A stretch of 64,000 nucleotides of DNA from Gibbula magus (GCA_936450465.1 OW388291.1:33022656-33086655), one strand, 5' to 3'; positions 1-12,114 are shown, counted from the first letter of the stretch. Numbers and translations are program-made. Notes: generated by a model not told the origin, from the letters alone.

Positions 1-2586
1 ATAAGTATTCAAATTACTTTTTAAACCTCAACAAAATGCCACGATGTCACTACCGTTACAAAATGTGTCCTAACCGATACAAATAAATTAAACTTTGAGG
101 CTAACTGCCTTATAAGAAGTTTATCATCTAAAACATTCTTTTAGTTTTTACAAATGGAATAAAAATTACATTTAGAAACACTTATATGAATTTAAGTATT
201 TAAATTTGTTAATAAAAAGACCCAATACACTGCCAAAATGTCACTTCCGTTACAAATATCTGTCCTTATTGTTACAATCCCAGGTGTAACGGCTGTGACC
301 GTAGCGTTATGGACAGCCTATAGCAAAACCAATTTTAAAACAATAACTGATCCCTAAAAGTTATCCAGTACATGGTTTGAAGTGATTTCCCCATCTGTCT
401 GAGGTACTTGGCATTGTTCGGCTTCAGATAGATATTATACAAAGCAACAATAGTGTTGCATCCCCAAGTTTTTTCTTCATTAAAAGTTGTCTGATAAGAA
501 AGTTGACAATGTTTCAGGACAATCAACTTTGTGATATGACAGAAGCATTATCTACCAGTTTAACGAAGCAAATTTCATTCAGATAATGTTTCACAATTTT
601 GTGATATTTGCATTCATAAAATTATGCTATATTGGTGTCGAGAAACAAGCATTGTTACACTGAAAATTGAAAGTCAGCATTGGTTGTTCTTATGTAAGCA
701 GTTCCATTCTTTCAAATGAACTGATGAACCTTTAGTAACTTACTTTTAACCAAACGTAACTAGTTAAAGCAGTATGAACCTTCAAAGTAAGATTGTTGGA
801 ACAAGACAAATTTGATCAAAGTTGCTCACTGACGATATTCGGTCTGTATTACTGTAATGACACCTCTAAATCACAGAGATATGTTTGATTCACGACTCGA
901 ACTCATAAAGATCTCAGAATAATTCCAAAATCGTATGATTATGACCTTTTTATCACTAGTTGTAAACAATTTTGAAAAAGGGGATGGAATTTTAAGAACC
1001 AGGTCTTTCTATATTTTGCTTGAAAAAAGATGTTGTGATGCGTGAAAGTCAAGTTGATAACAACATGTTTGTTTTCGTTCTCTGATACCTAATGTTTATC
1101 GCATAGTTTCGGCACAGGAACAATAGTTATTTGGGTAAAAAATCAGTACCATTGCAAATTCAGTCCTAATTTCTTTAAATGTCAACATGAATATGTTCCT
1201 TCGAAGACATTAGTCATTAAGTATCATATATGTATGTCTTTAGTGTTTAATTCAATACATATGTCCTAAAATTGCCACAGCATCACATTTTCGATATGAA
1301 TGTAGGGGGTGCAACACTTTAACGGTAAGGACATGCACAAATCTCAGACATAATTTTTTACTTACCTGATGTTATAAATTCATAAATAAGAAGTTTTTTC
1401 TCTTAATCTTCAACAGCCATGTTGACCTTCTGGCAGTCCAGTCCTAAGTAGAATTAGAAGAGAGTCCAGGGAGTAATCATTATTGCACTTTTTTCAGTGC
1501 TGTAACGGTATGGACATCAAACCTTGTGACAAAGTTTGACAAAACAAATACTTTAAAAAAGTTAAAGTACACCAAACCATGCCAAGCATGTAGCTGCAAT
1601 ATCATTAAACATAGTATTCAGGGAAAATTTTAAGAACAACACGGAAAAAGACACAAAATCTGAAAATGTCCACTGACAACTGGAGGTGTGACATTTGGAA
1701 ATAGGGTAAATTCGAGTGTTTTGGGGGGGTTAAAAATAAAAAAAATTAAACTAACAATTAACAATTGTATTACTGTAATGGGTAAAGCAAAGTGAGATAC
1801 ATTTGTTATGATAAAAATAATGTTAACTTTTACTTCAGTATGAAGAATACGAACATATAACACAAATATGCACGAATTTTGAGAATGCCTTTCTTTATAT
1901 TTTGGTATCGTTTCTGTTTGCGGTCAACTAACTTTATGTTAAGTACTTTATATTTTATCAACACCTTCATAGTTAATAAAGGCTGTCAACAGCTCACAGT
2001 CACACACTGCCTGATTACCAGTGATACTGTGATATTTATGGCTTGTCATTTGCTATGGGACATTAAAATGGATGATATGCAATACTGTGTATTATATAAA
2101 CTTTAAATTTGGTCAAATACTTTGTGGCGAATAATGCCTGAAATTAATAATAACACTTTAAATTGATTTCGTTGTTGAATAGGAATCGTTGTCGAACCAA
2201 GTTTGCATTGATTGCATACAAACACAATACAGCACGGCAAAAATCCGTTTGATTATATGATTTTGGCACAATTAGGTTTGGTTAAACTACATGCTCATTG
2301 TCATATATAAAATGGACTATCTTACTTAATACAAGGAAACTGCCAATCACAAAACAGTAGTTCTTTTTAATAATGACACGACCTCTAGTACCCTTGTACT
2401 ATTACGGTCCACCAAGCTAAATATTGGAAATACATCATTGAGATGATTTGACGCTGATATTACTAATACATTTTCAAACGATACCCAAGTCATTTCAAGT
2501 TCTGTTACAATTGAGCCAAGTTCTCGGTTTTCTCGGTGAGACATTGCAGTACGGACACCATCCTTATGTTCTATCTATTACAAACT
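1..2586. other. AT-rich non-coding stretch with a recurring ~15-bp motif
   Basis: No credible coding region is visible; the short ORFs have no recognisable domain. A motif close to GTAACGGTAWGGACA recurs in both orientations: reverse complement near 46-75 and 240-270, forward near 300-315, 1319-1335, 1500-1516 and, more weakly, 2553-2566. This may be a degraded dispersed or tandem repeat. I see nothing else in the stretch. Confidence 0.35.
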
Positions 2587-2599
2587 GTTTAAGATTTCC

Positions 2600-2694
2600 T
2601 ACTTTTGTATTGTAAGAAATATGCGTCCGTATTGTTTGCTTTATTTTATGTTGTACATGCAGTGAGACGTTAATAAAATATCTGTCTGTCTGTC
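2600..2694 (+). mobile_element. LINE-like 3' tail ending in (TCTG)n
   Basis: An AT-rich 3' UTR-like stretch (tttattttatgttgtacatg) runs to TTAATAAAATA and then the microsatellite TCTGTCTGTCTGTC (2681-2694). The same layout, polyadenylation-like signal followed by (TCTG)n, recurs near 43413-43560 (minus strand) and 44230-44405. Short tandem tails of this type are typical of CR1/L2-like non-LTR retrotransposons. No ORF remains, so only the very 3' end is present. Confidence 0.4.
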
Positions 2695-2813
2695 CGTCAC
2701 ACAGGTGAAGAAACTGCAGTCTTCAGTCGGATGAGGAACAGACCAATTGCTGAGTTGGAAACAACGTCGCTGATTGCACAAATAACTAATGCAACCAACC
2801 AGGATTCACTATC

Positions 2814-2952
2814 GCAGCGCAAAACTTAGGCTTAGGATTGTTTGTCAGTAAGAACCCCGCGTTCTATTTAAGTCTTGTAACGCACGCAGAAGGCATGGAA
2901 AGTCAGAGTTTCAGATGTCAGTCACTTCGCCTCGCGTGAAGTTTTGCGCTGC
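2814..2952. repeat. Short inverted repeat, 14-bp arms
   Basis: GCAGCGCAAAACTT at 2814-2827 is perfectly inverted as AAGTTTTGCGCTGC at 2939-2952, enclosing about 110 bp. This could be a very small MITE or the ends of a decayed DNA transposon. No target-site duplication was found. Confidence 0.4.
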
Positions 2953-3124
2953 ACGTGCGTGGAAGAATCCATTTCATGAGGGTCTCAGCTTCTTGTACCA
3001 CATCCGATGAATGAGCACCGAAATTTGCAAAATAATTGATTTTGGTGTCCCAGAATTGAAATTTATTGTTTCAAATGTAAAATAATCACATATGCATGTT
3101 TCGTGACGTCATATATGGATTAAG

Positions 3125-3215
3125 ATGGAGAATGCATTCGGAGCAGTGGATTCGTTAAAAATAATAATAACAAAATTATTTTTAACGAATCCACAGCTCC
3201 TCATGCATTCTCCAT
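3125..3215. repeat. Near-perfect long hairpin (91 bp)
   Basis: The left arm (3125-3166, starting ATGGAGAATGCATTCGGAGC) is repeated in inverse at 3174-3215 (ending GCATTCTCCAT), with a few mismatches and a loop under 10 bp. Such compact foldbacks are usually MITE remnants. A small-RNA precursor is an alternative, but nothing in the sequence supports transcription. Confidence 0.6.
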
Positions 3216-3760
3216 TACATAATGTAGCCAACTGAACGGCGGTGCTAACACAATAGTATGTGTTCTCCTAATAAACGTTTGTTTGCCCTACATGTGCTAA
3301 AAACGCAACTGGCCAGAAGTAATTTGGCATATTTCCACATCCAGATCCACTCGAGAACTAATTGGTTATGCAATCCGTTTGATCTCCAAATGTGAAGGAC
3401 CCTCAACAGCATCATCTAGCTGATGTGCTCATTATCTCCCCTTCATGGGGCGAGAATAGACATCACTCCACTCTTGTTATTTGGAAGTGGGAAAGTCGAT
3501 AACCTCTCTCATCTTACTCACTATATCTTATCCTTGCGTTTCTGTTCTTTTTCTCTCTATCATGTTTCACATTTTCGCCTTTTATTATCTCTTCACACTT
3601 GTGAATTTATCTGTTACTCGTCACTGTAACATCTTCTGGTTTCAAAGAATTAAATTGAACTTTAAGTTTGAACTGTTCAATGAAACAACTGCCATATACA
3701 ATATCAGTGATCATCGACATGAATCGACGTTATTTATTAAATGATGTCTTCTTTTATTCA

Positions 3761-3880
3761 GTAGTTGTAGTAGTAGTAGTAGTGGTGGTAATGATAGTAG
3801 TACTAGTAGTAGTAGTAGTAGCAGCAGCAGTAGTAGTAGTAGCAGCAGCAGTGGTAATAGTAGTAGTAGTAGTAGCAGCA

Positions 3881-3911
<31 letters not shown>

Positions 3912-3913
3912 CA
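3761..3913. repeat. (GTA)n trinucleotide microsatellite, interrupted
   Basis: About 150 bp of GTA/TAG units with scattered GCA and GTG interruptions. Apparent poly-Val, poly-Leu and poly-Tyr ORFs on both strands are artefacts of this repeat. A second array of the same motif lies at 26850-27020. Confidence 0.95.
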
Positions 3914-3951
3914 ACAATATAGTAATATCAGGAATAATATGGTCATTGTTT

Positions 3952-4118
3952 CCGGGGGCGGAACTAGCGCGGTGGTTAGCGCTATTGGCAACGGATCAAG
4001 AGATCCGGGTTCGAGGTCAGTGCAATACCACCATTGGCTCGCTAATTCATCGCAATGCATCGCTGCAATAATATTAGCAGTTGTGATATAAGTTAAATAA
4101 TCTTGAAAGCGGCGTTAA
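3952..4118 (+). mobile_element. tRNA-derived SINE
   Basis: The head has a box A-like TAGCGCGGTGGTTAGCGC and a box B-like GGGTTCGAGGTC, about 45 bp apart, as in a Pol III promoter. The 3' part ends in CTTGAAAGCGGCGTTAAGCC. That tail matches the reverse complement of the sequence at the left edge of the SINEs at 14737-15015 and 18022-18290, so the three form one family. A functional tRNA is unlikely because the stems have decayed. Confidence 0.75.
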
Positions 4119-4199
4119 GCCTCAAATCAGTTACCTGACCTCACTAACTGACGTGCTCCAGCCTTGGTACATTGTCGGTTTATATCACTACTTTTACCT

Positions 4200-4330
4200 T
4201 ACTTATATTCGTTCGACATTCTATTGAATAGCCTAACGGTTAACGGTAATATTCGGTTACAGGCAGTACATGTACTTCTCGATAAAATAACATCACCTAT
4301 AACGTTTGACACATGTGAATCTAATAAACA
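4200..4330 (-). mobile_element. Fragment of the AGGTACATCC MITE family
   Basis: GGTAATATTCGG, ACTTCTCGATAAA and ATAACGTTTGACACATGTGA match, in order, the reverse complement of the left half of the MITEs at 12581 and 50074, and most closely the copy ending at 56771. The terminal repeat itself is lost here. Confidence 0.45.
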
Positions 4331-5030
4331 GTTGAATGTATCTTTAAATCTGAATTTGCTGAAACACGAGATAACAACATTAAAATAACTTACTGATAAC
4401 AAGATGAATATTGCAGAAGGCAACATCACAAAAGAATGTTGTATAATAAACTCAACTTCTCCTCACTAATGCTAAGTTCTTGACAAAATGAGAAATGCGA
4501 AGCACATAATCTCTTCTGAAAAGTTTTAACGGGTTAAAAAAGCAAATATCAGGTTAAAAATAATGACAAACATTCTTTAGTACCAGTCAATGCAATATTT
4601 TATATTCTGGTTTACCAGAAATGTTTTATTGTTTGATTATGCGGGAAACATTTATTTCCAAGACCAGCGTTACACAGTGATTCATCACCCTCGAATTTCT
4701 TATTGCTTTGCTATTTATGTACACCGCGTGGACGTTTCTTCGATTATTATTTGCCATCAAGTATAACTTGACGATAAAATTTAAAAGAGGCATTTATAAA
4801 AGATAATCATTCATATTCAGAAATATCTTGAAAGGTCTTTTAAATATAAAAGAGTCATATAACAGTTTTTAAAATAAATATCACCATATTCTGCTTACTT
4901 GTATCTGTTTGTAGTTATAACATAGGTTGTGTCCTATTTCCATAAGTGTACATGTGCACAACGCTACAAAGAAAACTATTTTTCAGAGTAATTACATTTA
5001 AACAGTACCACCCTATTTGCGTTTATCATT
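4331..5030. other. No feature recognised
   Basis: AT-rich sequence with no domain-bearing ORF, repeat or RNA signature that I can support. Confidence 0.4.
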
Positions 5031-5520
5031 CAAAACTGGTTCCCACAGTAGATATCGCTTGTGTGAGATCAAGCGATATCTACAAGCGATATCTACATTG
5101 TAGATATCACTACAATCAAATCGTCATAATCCTATTACATCATCAGTTAATGACATCACAAAGCTTTTGCATCACTGAGAACACTGCTGACAATGCTATG
5201 ACGTCACAATGGTGATGACGTAACAATGCTATGATGTCATAATGCCTATGACGTCACAATTCTATGACCTCACTGAGATCACTGCTGAAGAAGCAAAATG
5301 GCAGTTTTGTGTTTCAGCTATGTCATTCTTCGGCTAATAATTGTTGAAGAATGATTTTGAATGATAAATAAAATCTCACCCTCGTGTCTTCTGATATCAA
5401 ATATATCAACACTCGTTGATTAAAGTAAAAATATCCTCGGCAAGCCTCGGATATTTGTAAGTTTAATCAACTCGTGTTGATATATTTGATATCAGAAGAC
5501 ACTTGGGTGAGATTCTCTAT
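5031..5520 (+). mobile_element. Non-autonomous repeat with TGACGTCA cluster and terminal hairpin
   Basis: The element has three parts. First is a set of overlapping GATATC palindromes (5048-5110). Second is a run of near-tandem CTATGACGTCACAATG-like units (5150-5275), giving several exact or one-off CRE half palindromes. Third is a long hairpin at 5372-5514, whose arms begin AATCTCACCC and end GGGTGAGATT around a CTCGGCAAGCCTCGG loop. A diverged copy in the same orientation lies at 62935-63425 and a scrap at 26730-26815. Having more than one copy makes this a transposable repeat rather than a unique regulatory region. Confidence 0.6.
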
Positions 5521-6584
5521 ATATCATCCAATGGTTGAGAGTATCGTTATCAAAAACATGTAGATCAACCAAGACTAAACGGCACAAACGCCAATATCCA
5601 TATGTGGTGAAGTTATCATTTCTATGGACTATTAAACAAGATTGATATGATATGGTAGTAATGAACTTATCAATTGAGCCACTGAGACCAGTGGAATGAA
5701 TTAGTTGTTTGGACAGTCAGTCCTGGCCATTGGTGACTGAAACAGCTGACCATGTGGGTACAAATACATCAACGGAAAAGATCAGACAGAAGTATACAAT
5801 TATGTTCCATTACAAATAATATTGCTGCATTTGTTCACTTTTCAATATTGCATGAATATTTGAGGACAGTTTTGTTATAAAACTAAAATAATGTCTATAA
5901 TATATCGATCTCAAAATATTGAAAATATGATGGAAGTTAAAATAAAATTTAAACGATTATCGCTTTTGAACATTTTCTAATTTCAAATCCGAAAATAAAA
6001 CACTAGTACATAAATAAGACAGTGTTTACGTAATGCATATTTTGAATGTATGTATGCAACTAGGACACACTATGGAGAGAATAAATAACCAAGTAATATT
6101 CTCTGGTTTATCCAATTAAACTATGTACGATGATGAATCATCCTGGATTTTTTCAAACGTTGCTATTTTGAGTTCCACCGTGACATTTCTATTCAATCAC
6201 ACTTTTTCATTAGTACTGCACATGTCGATTCTTAAGTTATCAACTTTGTTCATTTTATGAATTGGACGATTGTTATGGTCGAAATATAAATCATTGCTTT
6301 CACGCCTTTAAGATATATCCGAGTTATTGGAAGAAAGTTGATAAGTTAAAATGTATTCCATGACACCAATAGTAAATAATTATACAATAATTTATTAATA
6401 TAGAAAATAAAGAAGTTCATAAAATTTCATAATTGCTTAGTTTCAGATATATTCAGATTTCAGATATAATACACTAGCAGGCAAAATAAACTATACCAAA
6501 AAAGACTAGGTGTTTTACTCGTAAAAAACAGATGTCTCCTTCCCCAATTAAATTCCAGTCATTACCCTTCTAAAAGAGTAAGTC
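5521..6584. other. No feature recognised
   Basis: AT-rich non-coding sequence; no supported gene, repeat or RNA. Confidence 0.4.
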
Positions 6585-6930
6585 CAAATTGTTGCCATGG
6601 AAACAGAAAAGAAAAAGTTTAAACTCCAAAATGCACATCTACATGATACGAGGAGGTAGTGTACCAAATTTGGTGAGGATTGTTCAAGTAGTTTTAGATT
6701 TCTGTTCAGGAAACAAATACTACCCTTCAAAAAGACAAAATCGAAATAGTTGCCATGGAAACAGAACGTTTGTTTCAAAGTTCAAATCCCCAAAAAGGGG
6801 ACATCTACATGATATGGGGAGGGTGTATACATGTACCAAATTTGATGCGGATTGGTCAAGTAGTTTCGGAGAAGTGCTTCGGAAACTATCGGAACGCCGA
6901 CGCCAACGCTGACGGAATTCGGGTCAACCA
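6585..6930 (+). repeat. Dispersed repeat made of two diverged tandem units with GTTGCCATGGAAAC
   Basis: GTTGCCATGGAAACAGAA occurs at about 6590 and again at about 6749. Each is followed by a block containing ACATCTACATGATA, ACCAAATTTG and a GATTG(T/G)TCAAGTAGTTT stretch. The right end (GGAAACTATCGGAACGCCGA) is GC-richer. This looks like a widely dispersed invertebrate repeat. The ORFs across it carry no domain. Confidence 0.55.
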
Positions 6931-7185
6931 AAAACAATATGTCTCCCGATCCTGAATGTTAATTCACCTGTGATAAATACGACTGATACGTGCCTGCGTA
7001 ATGTGTCTAAAGCCAACTTAACTAAACATGCTTGAAACATCATTTCATATTTCTGAGATCACGTCATTAATAATATAGGCGTTTTTGGAATGTCCTTTAC
7101 TTTATAGGAGACGGGATAAGACAGTAAACTTTTATGGTATGTTTTATTCATAGGCGCTAGACCCTATATACATACATACCCCATC

Positions 7186-7360
7186 TATATAACATATAAA
7201 GAAGGTATGACACTGTGGATCCTGACATGAGACCGGAAATGGTTAAACTAGTTTTCTGGCTCAAATAATACGCTTTGTAAACTTCGTAGACCGATCAAAG
7301 TTTCCATTTCCGGTCCTATTGCAGTATCCACTGTGTCATGCCTTCTTTATATATTATATA
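7186..7360. mobile_element. Hairpin MITE, ~175 bp
   Basis: The left arm TATAAAGAAGGTATGACAC, followed by GTGGATCC and GACCGGAAATGG, is inverted at the right end as CCATTTCCGGTCC, GTATCCAC and GTGTCATGCCTTCTTTATA. The terminal inverted repeats are about 50 bp with gaps and sit in TATA-rich flanks, so the target duplication cannot be set by eye. Confidence 0.65.
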
Positions 7361-7991
7361 CATTGGTAGGTGTACTTATATTTTAGGGTATGGCACCTGT
7401 GGTTTTATTATGATAACTGATTGATGTAAAGAGATTTACTTCAAAACCTTTTGAGCCTCCAGCTATAGCTGTTTCCCAATTGACAATTGTAATTTTTTCG
7501 ATATTTCAACGACAGCATGGTTGAATCATGTTCATAGACTACTAATGTATGTAAATCAAATGTATTTACTGTTTAGCTCTACAAGCAACGCATATCCACT
7601 TTGTTTGTAACACGGAAAATAGTTAGTACACATAAACCAAAACTATACATATATTCTGTAACCTAGTTTGATGAAAGCTTTGCGACAGTTTATGACAACA
7701 TACAGTTACCATCCACAACATCATCCCTGCTTAAGTCCACTAATCACTTTGCAAACAAGACCGTTGGGAAATGAGATTTGAGGAAGATCTCCACAAAGAA
7801 AGATTTATTGCCTCTACCTGCAACTTTCACGTTTGTTTAATTTCTTCAGTTGTTTACTTGGTTATTAGCCCATTGAAGAAGTTATTTTACTTTTTTGAGC
7901 TTTAAAATGACTATTTTCGATATTACAAATATATTAACCATATAGTGTAAAAAGCGTTATTAAAAAAATTCTTCACCGTTTCATGTGAGAC
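7361..7991. other. No feature recognised
   Basis: AT-rich sequence with no supported gene or repeat. Confidence 0.35.
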
Positions 7992-8977
7992 TTAAAGGCG
8001 TTGTAGCACTTTTGTTGCATATTATGGTTTCTCAAATGTGCCTTTTATAATCAAAGTTAATACAATTTAATGCTACGAGGGTAGATCTCATTGCATGACC
8101 CGACAAGCCATACCCGTTGAAAATGGTTTTCCGAATTGGAAGTAAAAGGTGTACAACGACAATTTTGTTGAGACATGGATTTGTAGGTCTCAAGCGATTT
8201 TGAGACTTCATGCAAACAGATGGTTGACCATTACACCATGGTGTCATGATTAAAACTCTACTGAGTGTTTTTGGTATCGCAATATCATTTAGATCACTTG
8301 AACTGCATTCGAGTGGCCAAGGGGAATGGACTCGCACGGTTTAACCGAACCATATACACTGTCGGCCAAAAGAAACGCCTACTAGATATCTTATCAGATA
8401 TCGTAAAAACTATAATGAACAGACTAGCAATATTATAGCATAATGAAGTTGCACCATTTCTGCATAAAATATTTGAATTTCAGAAGTTCATGTCACGCAT
8501 AATGGCGATTGTTGAAATGAGAAAACAATAATTGTTCAGTTTTCGATCAGTGCTTGGTCAGAAAAACATTTTTAAAAGATTTTCATACAACCACGAGCAA
8601 CAATATAGGCACGCATTCGCATTAAAGTGGTGATGATGCTACAGATGTAAGTGGTTACGGTGAGCAAGTGAATCAACCAAAAATAGCCGTCTTCATTGGG
8701 CGTGTTTTTCATGAATGTTATCGACTCGAATGACTGTTTTCCACGATTTCTATGGACTTTCATATTAGTTAGACCACCATTAATTATATTTAAGAACTCA
8801 TTGCAACTTTCATTTTAAGGAAAATCAAGTAGGCGTTTCTTTTGGTCGGCAGTGTACATTCGTTTTAGAACTCTTTTTATTAATCCAGGAGTATCGTGTA
8901 GCCATTGGTAACACTTGATATACATTTTAGAAAGAGCAGTTTGTTTCAGGAAGAACAACATGCTACAGCGCCTTTAA
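7992..8977. mobile_element. MITE (TTAAAGGCG termini) split by a second MITE
   Basis: TTAAAGGCGTTGTAGCA at 7992-8008 is inverted as TGCTACAGCGCCTTTAA at 8961-8977, with one mismatch. A different element (8355-8856) sits inside. Removing it leaves an outer element of about 484 bp. Related termini (TTTAAAGGGG..TAGC) bound the short MITE at 48033-48242. It carries no transposase. Confidence 0.65.
8355..8856. mobile_element. Tc1/mariner-like MITE (CAAAAGAAACG termini)
   Basis: CACTGTCGGCCAAAAGAAAC at the left is inverted at the right as GTTTCTTTTGGTCGGCAGTG. Both ends are flanked by TA (TA|CACTG and CAGTG|TA), the target duplication expected of Tc1/mariner transposons. About 500 bp long, with no ORF for a DDE transposase, so non-autonomous. 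Sister elements with similar CAAAAGAAA termini lie at 33753-34288, 51110-51691 and 62005-62506. Confidence 0.7.
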
Positions 8978-10640
8978 TGCAACGCAAAGTGTTTGGAGGA
9001 CCCTTCAATTTAATTTTTAAAAAAATTATTGATTAATACCAAATGTCACGCCGTTCATTCTTGTGTAGATTACTTATCAATTTTATTGGGATACTTTAAA
9101 GTATTGTTTTAGCATCTTAGTTTTAGACGTGTAGCATAGATGATCCAACAAGAAACGGAATTACAATTTCAGTTATTTCAATATCAGAAGGAACTACCAA
9201 ATTATAACTAGATAAACGCCAAAAACTATTATATTTTCATTTCCCTGAGTACTCTTAAACTTAAGTACTTTGCGCTTGAAAAAAAAGACTCGATTTATAT
9301 TCAGACTGGAAAGCATGCATCTTCGTTAAGTAGAGCGATTTACCCGCTTATTTTGGGTCGAAAACATCTGCGAACTAGTATGTTTATATATTTCAATGAG
9401 ATAGATTATTGAAAATGTTCCTGTATTTCTATCAACATTATCATTGTCGCTGATACAAACACAGGAAACGTTGGTTTGAAGTTCATCGTTTGCATGATGT
9501 CTGTATGAATCTTCGGGATTTAAAAGGAAAAGGACAGATTCGGTTTCATATTTAAGTTTACATTCTCGATTGACTGACTTAAGTTGATTGTCTTCACCTG
9601 TAAATGTCATTCACAAAGTTCTATTCATCTGTAACATTTGGAAATATCAAGTGTCAGTTTTTCCTAGTTTCCATATTCCTGCTTGCATGAAGTTGCCATG
9701 AAGTGTGGCAAACCTGTCTGTACCTAGTGACATCTGCCCTTTATTTGACCTACAGATGAACGGGTGAAACTTATAAACACAAGCTGTGCCTTGAATATGC
9801 ATATACGTATGTACTGGTCAAACGTTTATATGTCATTTTTAGATAGTGTACATGTACATACATGTAGGCTTTCGCATCACTTTTTAAGAGAAATATATCA
9901 CATTTTGTATTGTCATCAATAGGTGACTAGTAAGCACATGAAATCGATTATCAAGCCATTTATACTACTAATTGAGGTGGTGAAGAATGAAGACAATTTA
10001 ATCCCTGTGTACAGTATAAACAACTAATCTCTAATGTATTGTAAAACAACTCATGTATATTTATTTCTTCCAAATTTCTTCTCGTGTATCACTTACTTGA
10101 AAACGACATTGGAATATATGTCGAATGTCGCCAACAAAGAATAAAGAAGTTGGTGATCAATAAAATGTGTCTATATTCTCCATTGGAAATTGGTCCCTCT
10201 CCGTTAATATATAGTGGTCAATTGTAACAATATCCGACATGTTTAATACATTGAGAGTTCCATGAACATCCGATTCTGTCTTAGGGATCTATATGTCATA
10301 AGCTCAGCTGAATGAATGGGTTGTTACTTGCAGGAGATGTAGCGATCAAAACATGCATTTTGTACATATTATGTCTTTTAAAGTATTTACATCTAAATAA
10401 TACGGCTCACAAGCGCTTTACTGATCTTGGCAAACGTGGCTGAATACCAAATATATACATAATATTACAAATTAATATTAGTAATACAAACTGACATAAT
10501 GGTACTTCGTCTCTTAACGATGTCCTAAATATGTCTTGATATGTTATTTAATTAAAGTTGGAAACATGTTTTATGATCATCAACATTCAACGTTCACCTC
10601 ATTAATACACAGGATTCACGGATACAACAGGAAACCGGCG
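8978..10640. other. No feature recognised
   Basis: AT-rich sequence. The longest ORF (94 codons, minus strand, 9326-9610) shows no recognisable domain and no splice or promoter context, so it is not called. Confidence 0.35.
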
Positions 10641-11456
10641 TAAAGGCATAAGTCCAGGCTTTCCGTACTCATATAAGCTATTCTAGGTACTATGTGTGCA
10701 TACCTTCTTATCGATGCAATGATATACTTACCATTCTTTACAATTAACATATAATCGATAATGAAAACAGTGAAACGGCCGGATACATTAAGAGTCGTGT
10801 ACAAAACATGTTGAAAACAGATGAGTTAGGATTGTGTGCAACTTTTGAATATGCCTTAATCTCTTAACTGATAACAAAGAATGAACGGGTCATTATTAAA
10901 GGCCCGGTCGAAACCCATCGTGCGTGTTTTTGTCCGTACGTTTTTTTGGAGGCCTCGGCCGCCACGTGTTTTCTTAAAACGTGGTAAGGTAGTGACAAGA
11001 ACAGGAAGAAAGTACGTCAACGCACGTCACTCGCACGGTCGACGCCATGCCTGAGCGTAAGGGTGCGTGTACCGTACGGTAAGTGAGTAAAAGTGGCGGT
11101 ACTCACGACGTCCGGATTCCCAAATTTGGCCCACGTTTTCGCAAGTGGACAGCGCGCACTGTTAGAACAGCGGGTTGGGACCATTGTTTAAGTATATCTG
11201 TGTACAAATTTTGAATATTGCCGATATTTTAGTTTATGCAGTTTTAACTCAATGTTGCATTAATCATTTCTGGTCATACCAAAATTAACTTCCGGTATTT
11301 TAAAATTAACTTTATAATCTGAATACGTTCATATTTTCCAGATAACTTACATGATACATTATCTGAGGGCATGTCGTTTGTCATGTCTAGCGACATGCAT
11401 TACCTGTGAATTAGTTATATCTTGGCACAATTCAGTGGCGTGCATCAGTGCCTTTG
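10641..11456. mobile_element. Non-autonomous DNA element, copy A (empty-site copy)
   Basis: The left end TAAAGGCATAAGTCCAGGC is matched in inverse by GGCGTGCATCAGTGCCTTT at the right. Blocks run in the same order as in copy B (12115-13220): AACGGCCGGA, CCTTAATCTCTTAACTGA, GTTGCATTAAT, ACTTCCGGT and ATATTTTCCAGATAACT. Copy A also holds a CpG-rich patch (10905-11160) missing from copy B. It lacks the internal MITE present in copy B, so it records the site before insertion. No transposase is visible. Confidence 0.6.
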
Positions 11457-12032
11457 AATATTTAAACCAATCACTACCTTCGTTATAAAGGCTAGTTGTA
11501 CCTTCTAGTCAGTATGGATGCAATTTCATCATGTACGTTTTATTTCAGCCTGGTACTAGCATTTAAGATTAAATTCACATTCTAATCTAAAAGTTGATTA
11601 AAGTTAAAAGTGACGATTACATTGAACAATGGAATGGAACGACTGCACGATACAATTACACGCCCATCCATCATCTGGTCTGTAAAACAGCACTGAATAT
11701 CAAATTTGGGAATAGTATTTTTTATATAATGAAATTTACACTTGCATCTAACGCCCCAATTGAATACGTGACCACTTTAAGGGATGTTTGACATGTGTGT
11801 ATTTTTACATGCATTTACATGGCAATTCATCATGTCCTTGCATGCTTTGCATAATGCATCCTGGAAAACAGAATAATACTCGTTTCAAATGCACACTACA
11901 CAAGTACAGCCACTGTAAATTACTGTAAAGGGCTCGTTTAAGATTTAGAAAAAAAAGAAGTGTATCACTTGTTCAAGGTACACATTAAGCGTTGATGCAT
12001 ACGCCACAATGTATTAATAATTTTAAAGTTAT

Positions 12033-12090
12033 CAGGGATAGCGCAGTGGTTAGCGCGTTCGGCTTCGGATCAAGAGGTCCGAATACAACA
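12033..12090 (+). mobile_element. tRNA-like SINE head fragment
   Basis: GGGATAGCGCAGTGGTTAGC followed by GCGTTCGGCTTCGGATCAAGAGG nearly matches the head of the SINE at 18220-18290 (reverse strand). The box B region is eroded (GTCCGAATACAAC). Only the first ~58 bp are kept, next to the left end of the DNA element at 12115. Confidence 0.65.
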
Positions 12091-12114
12091 TGAATTTGCT
12101 TACAGTTAATCCTT

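Noticed and set aside
3952..4030. Functional tRNA gene (also at 12033, 14235 and 18230)
   Set aside because: A and B boxes are present, but acceptor and anticodon stems do not fold and each is followed by a SINE body.
3668..4060. Poly-Val, poly-Leu and poly-Tyr ORFs
   Set aside because: They are readings of the (GTA)n microsatellite in several frames; the same happens at 26816-27025.
9326..9610. 94-codon minus-strand ORF as a gene
   Set aside because: No domain, no start context, no splice or poly(A) signals and no repeat copy to test conservation.
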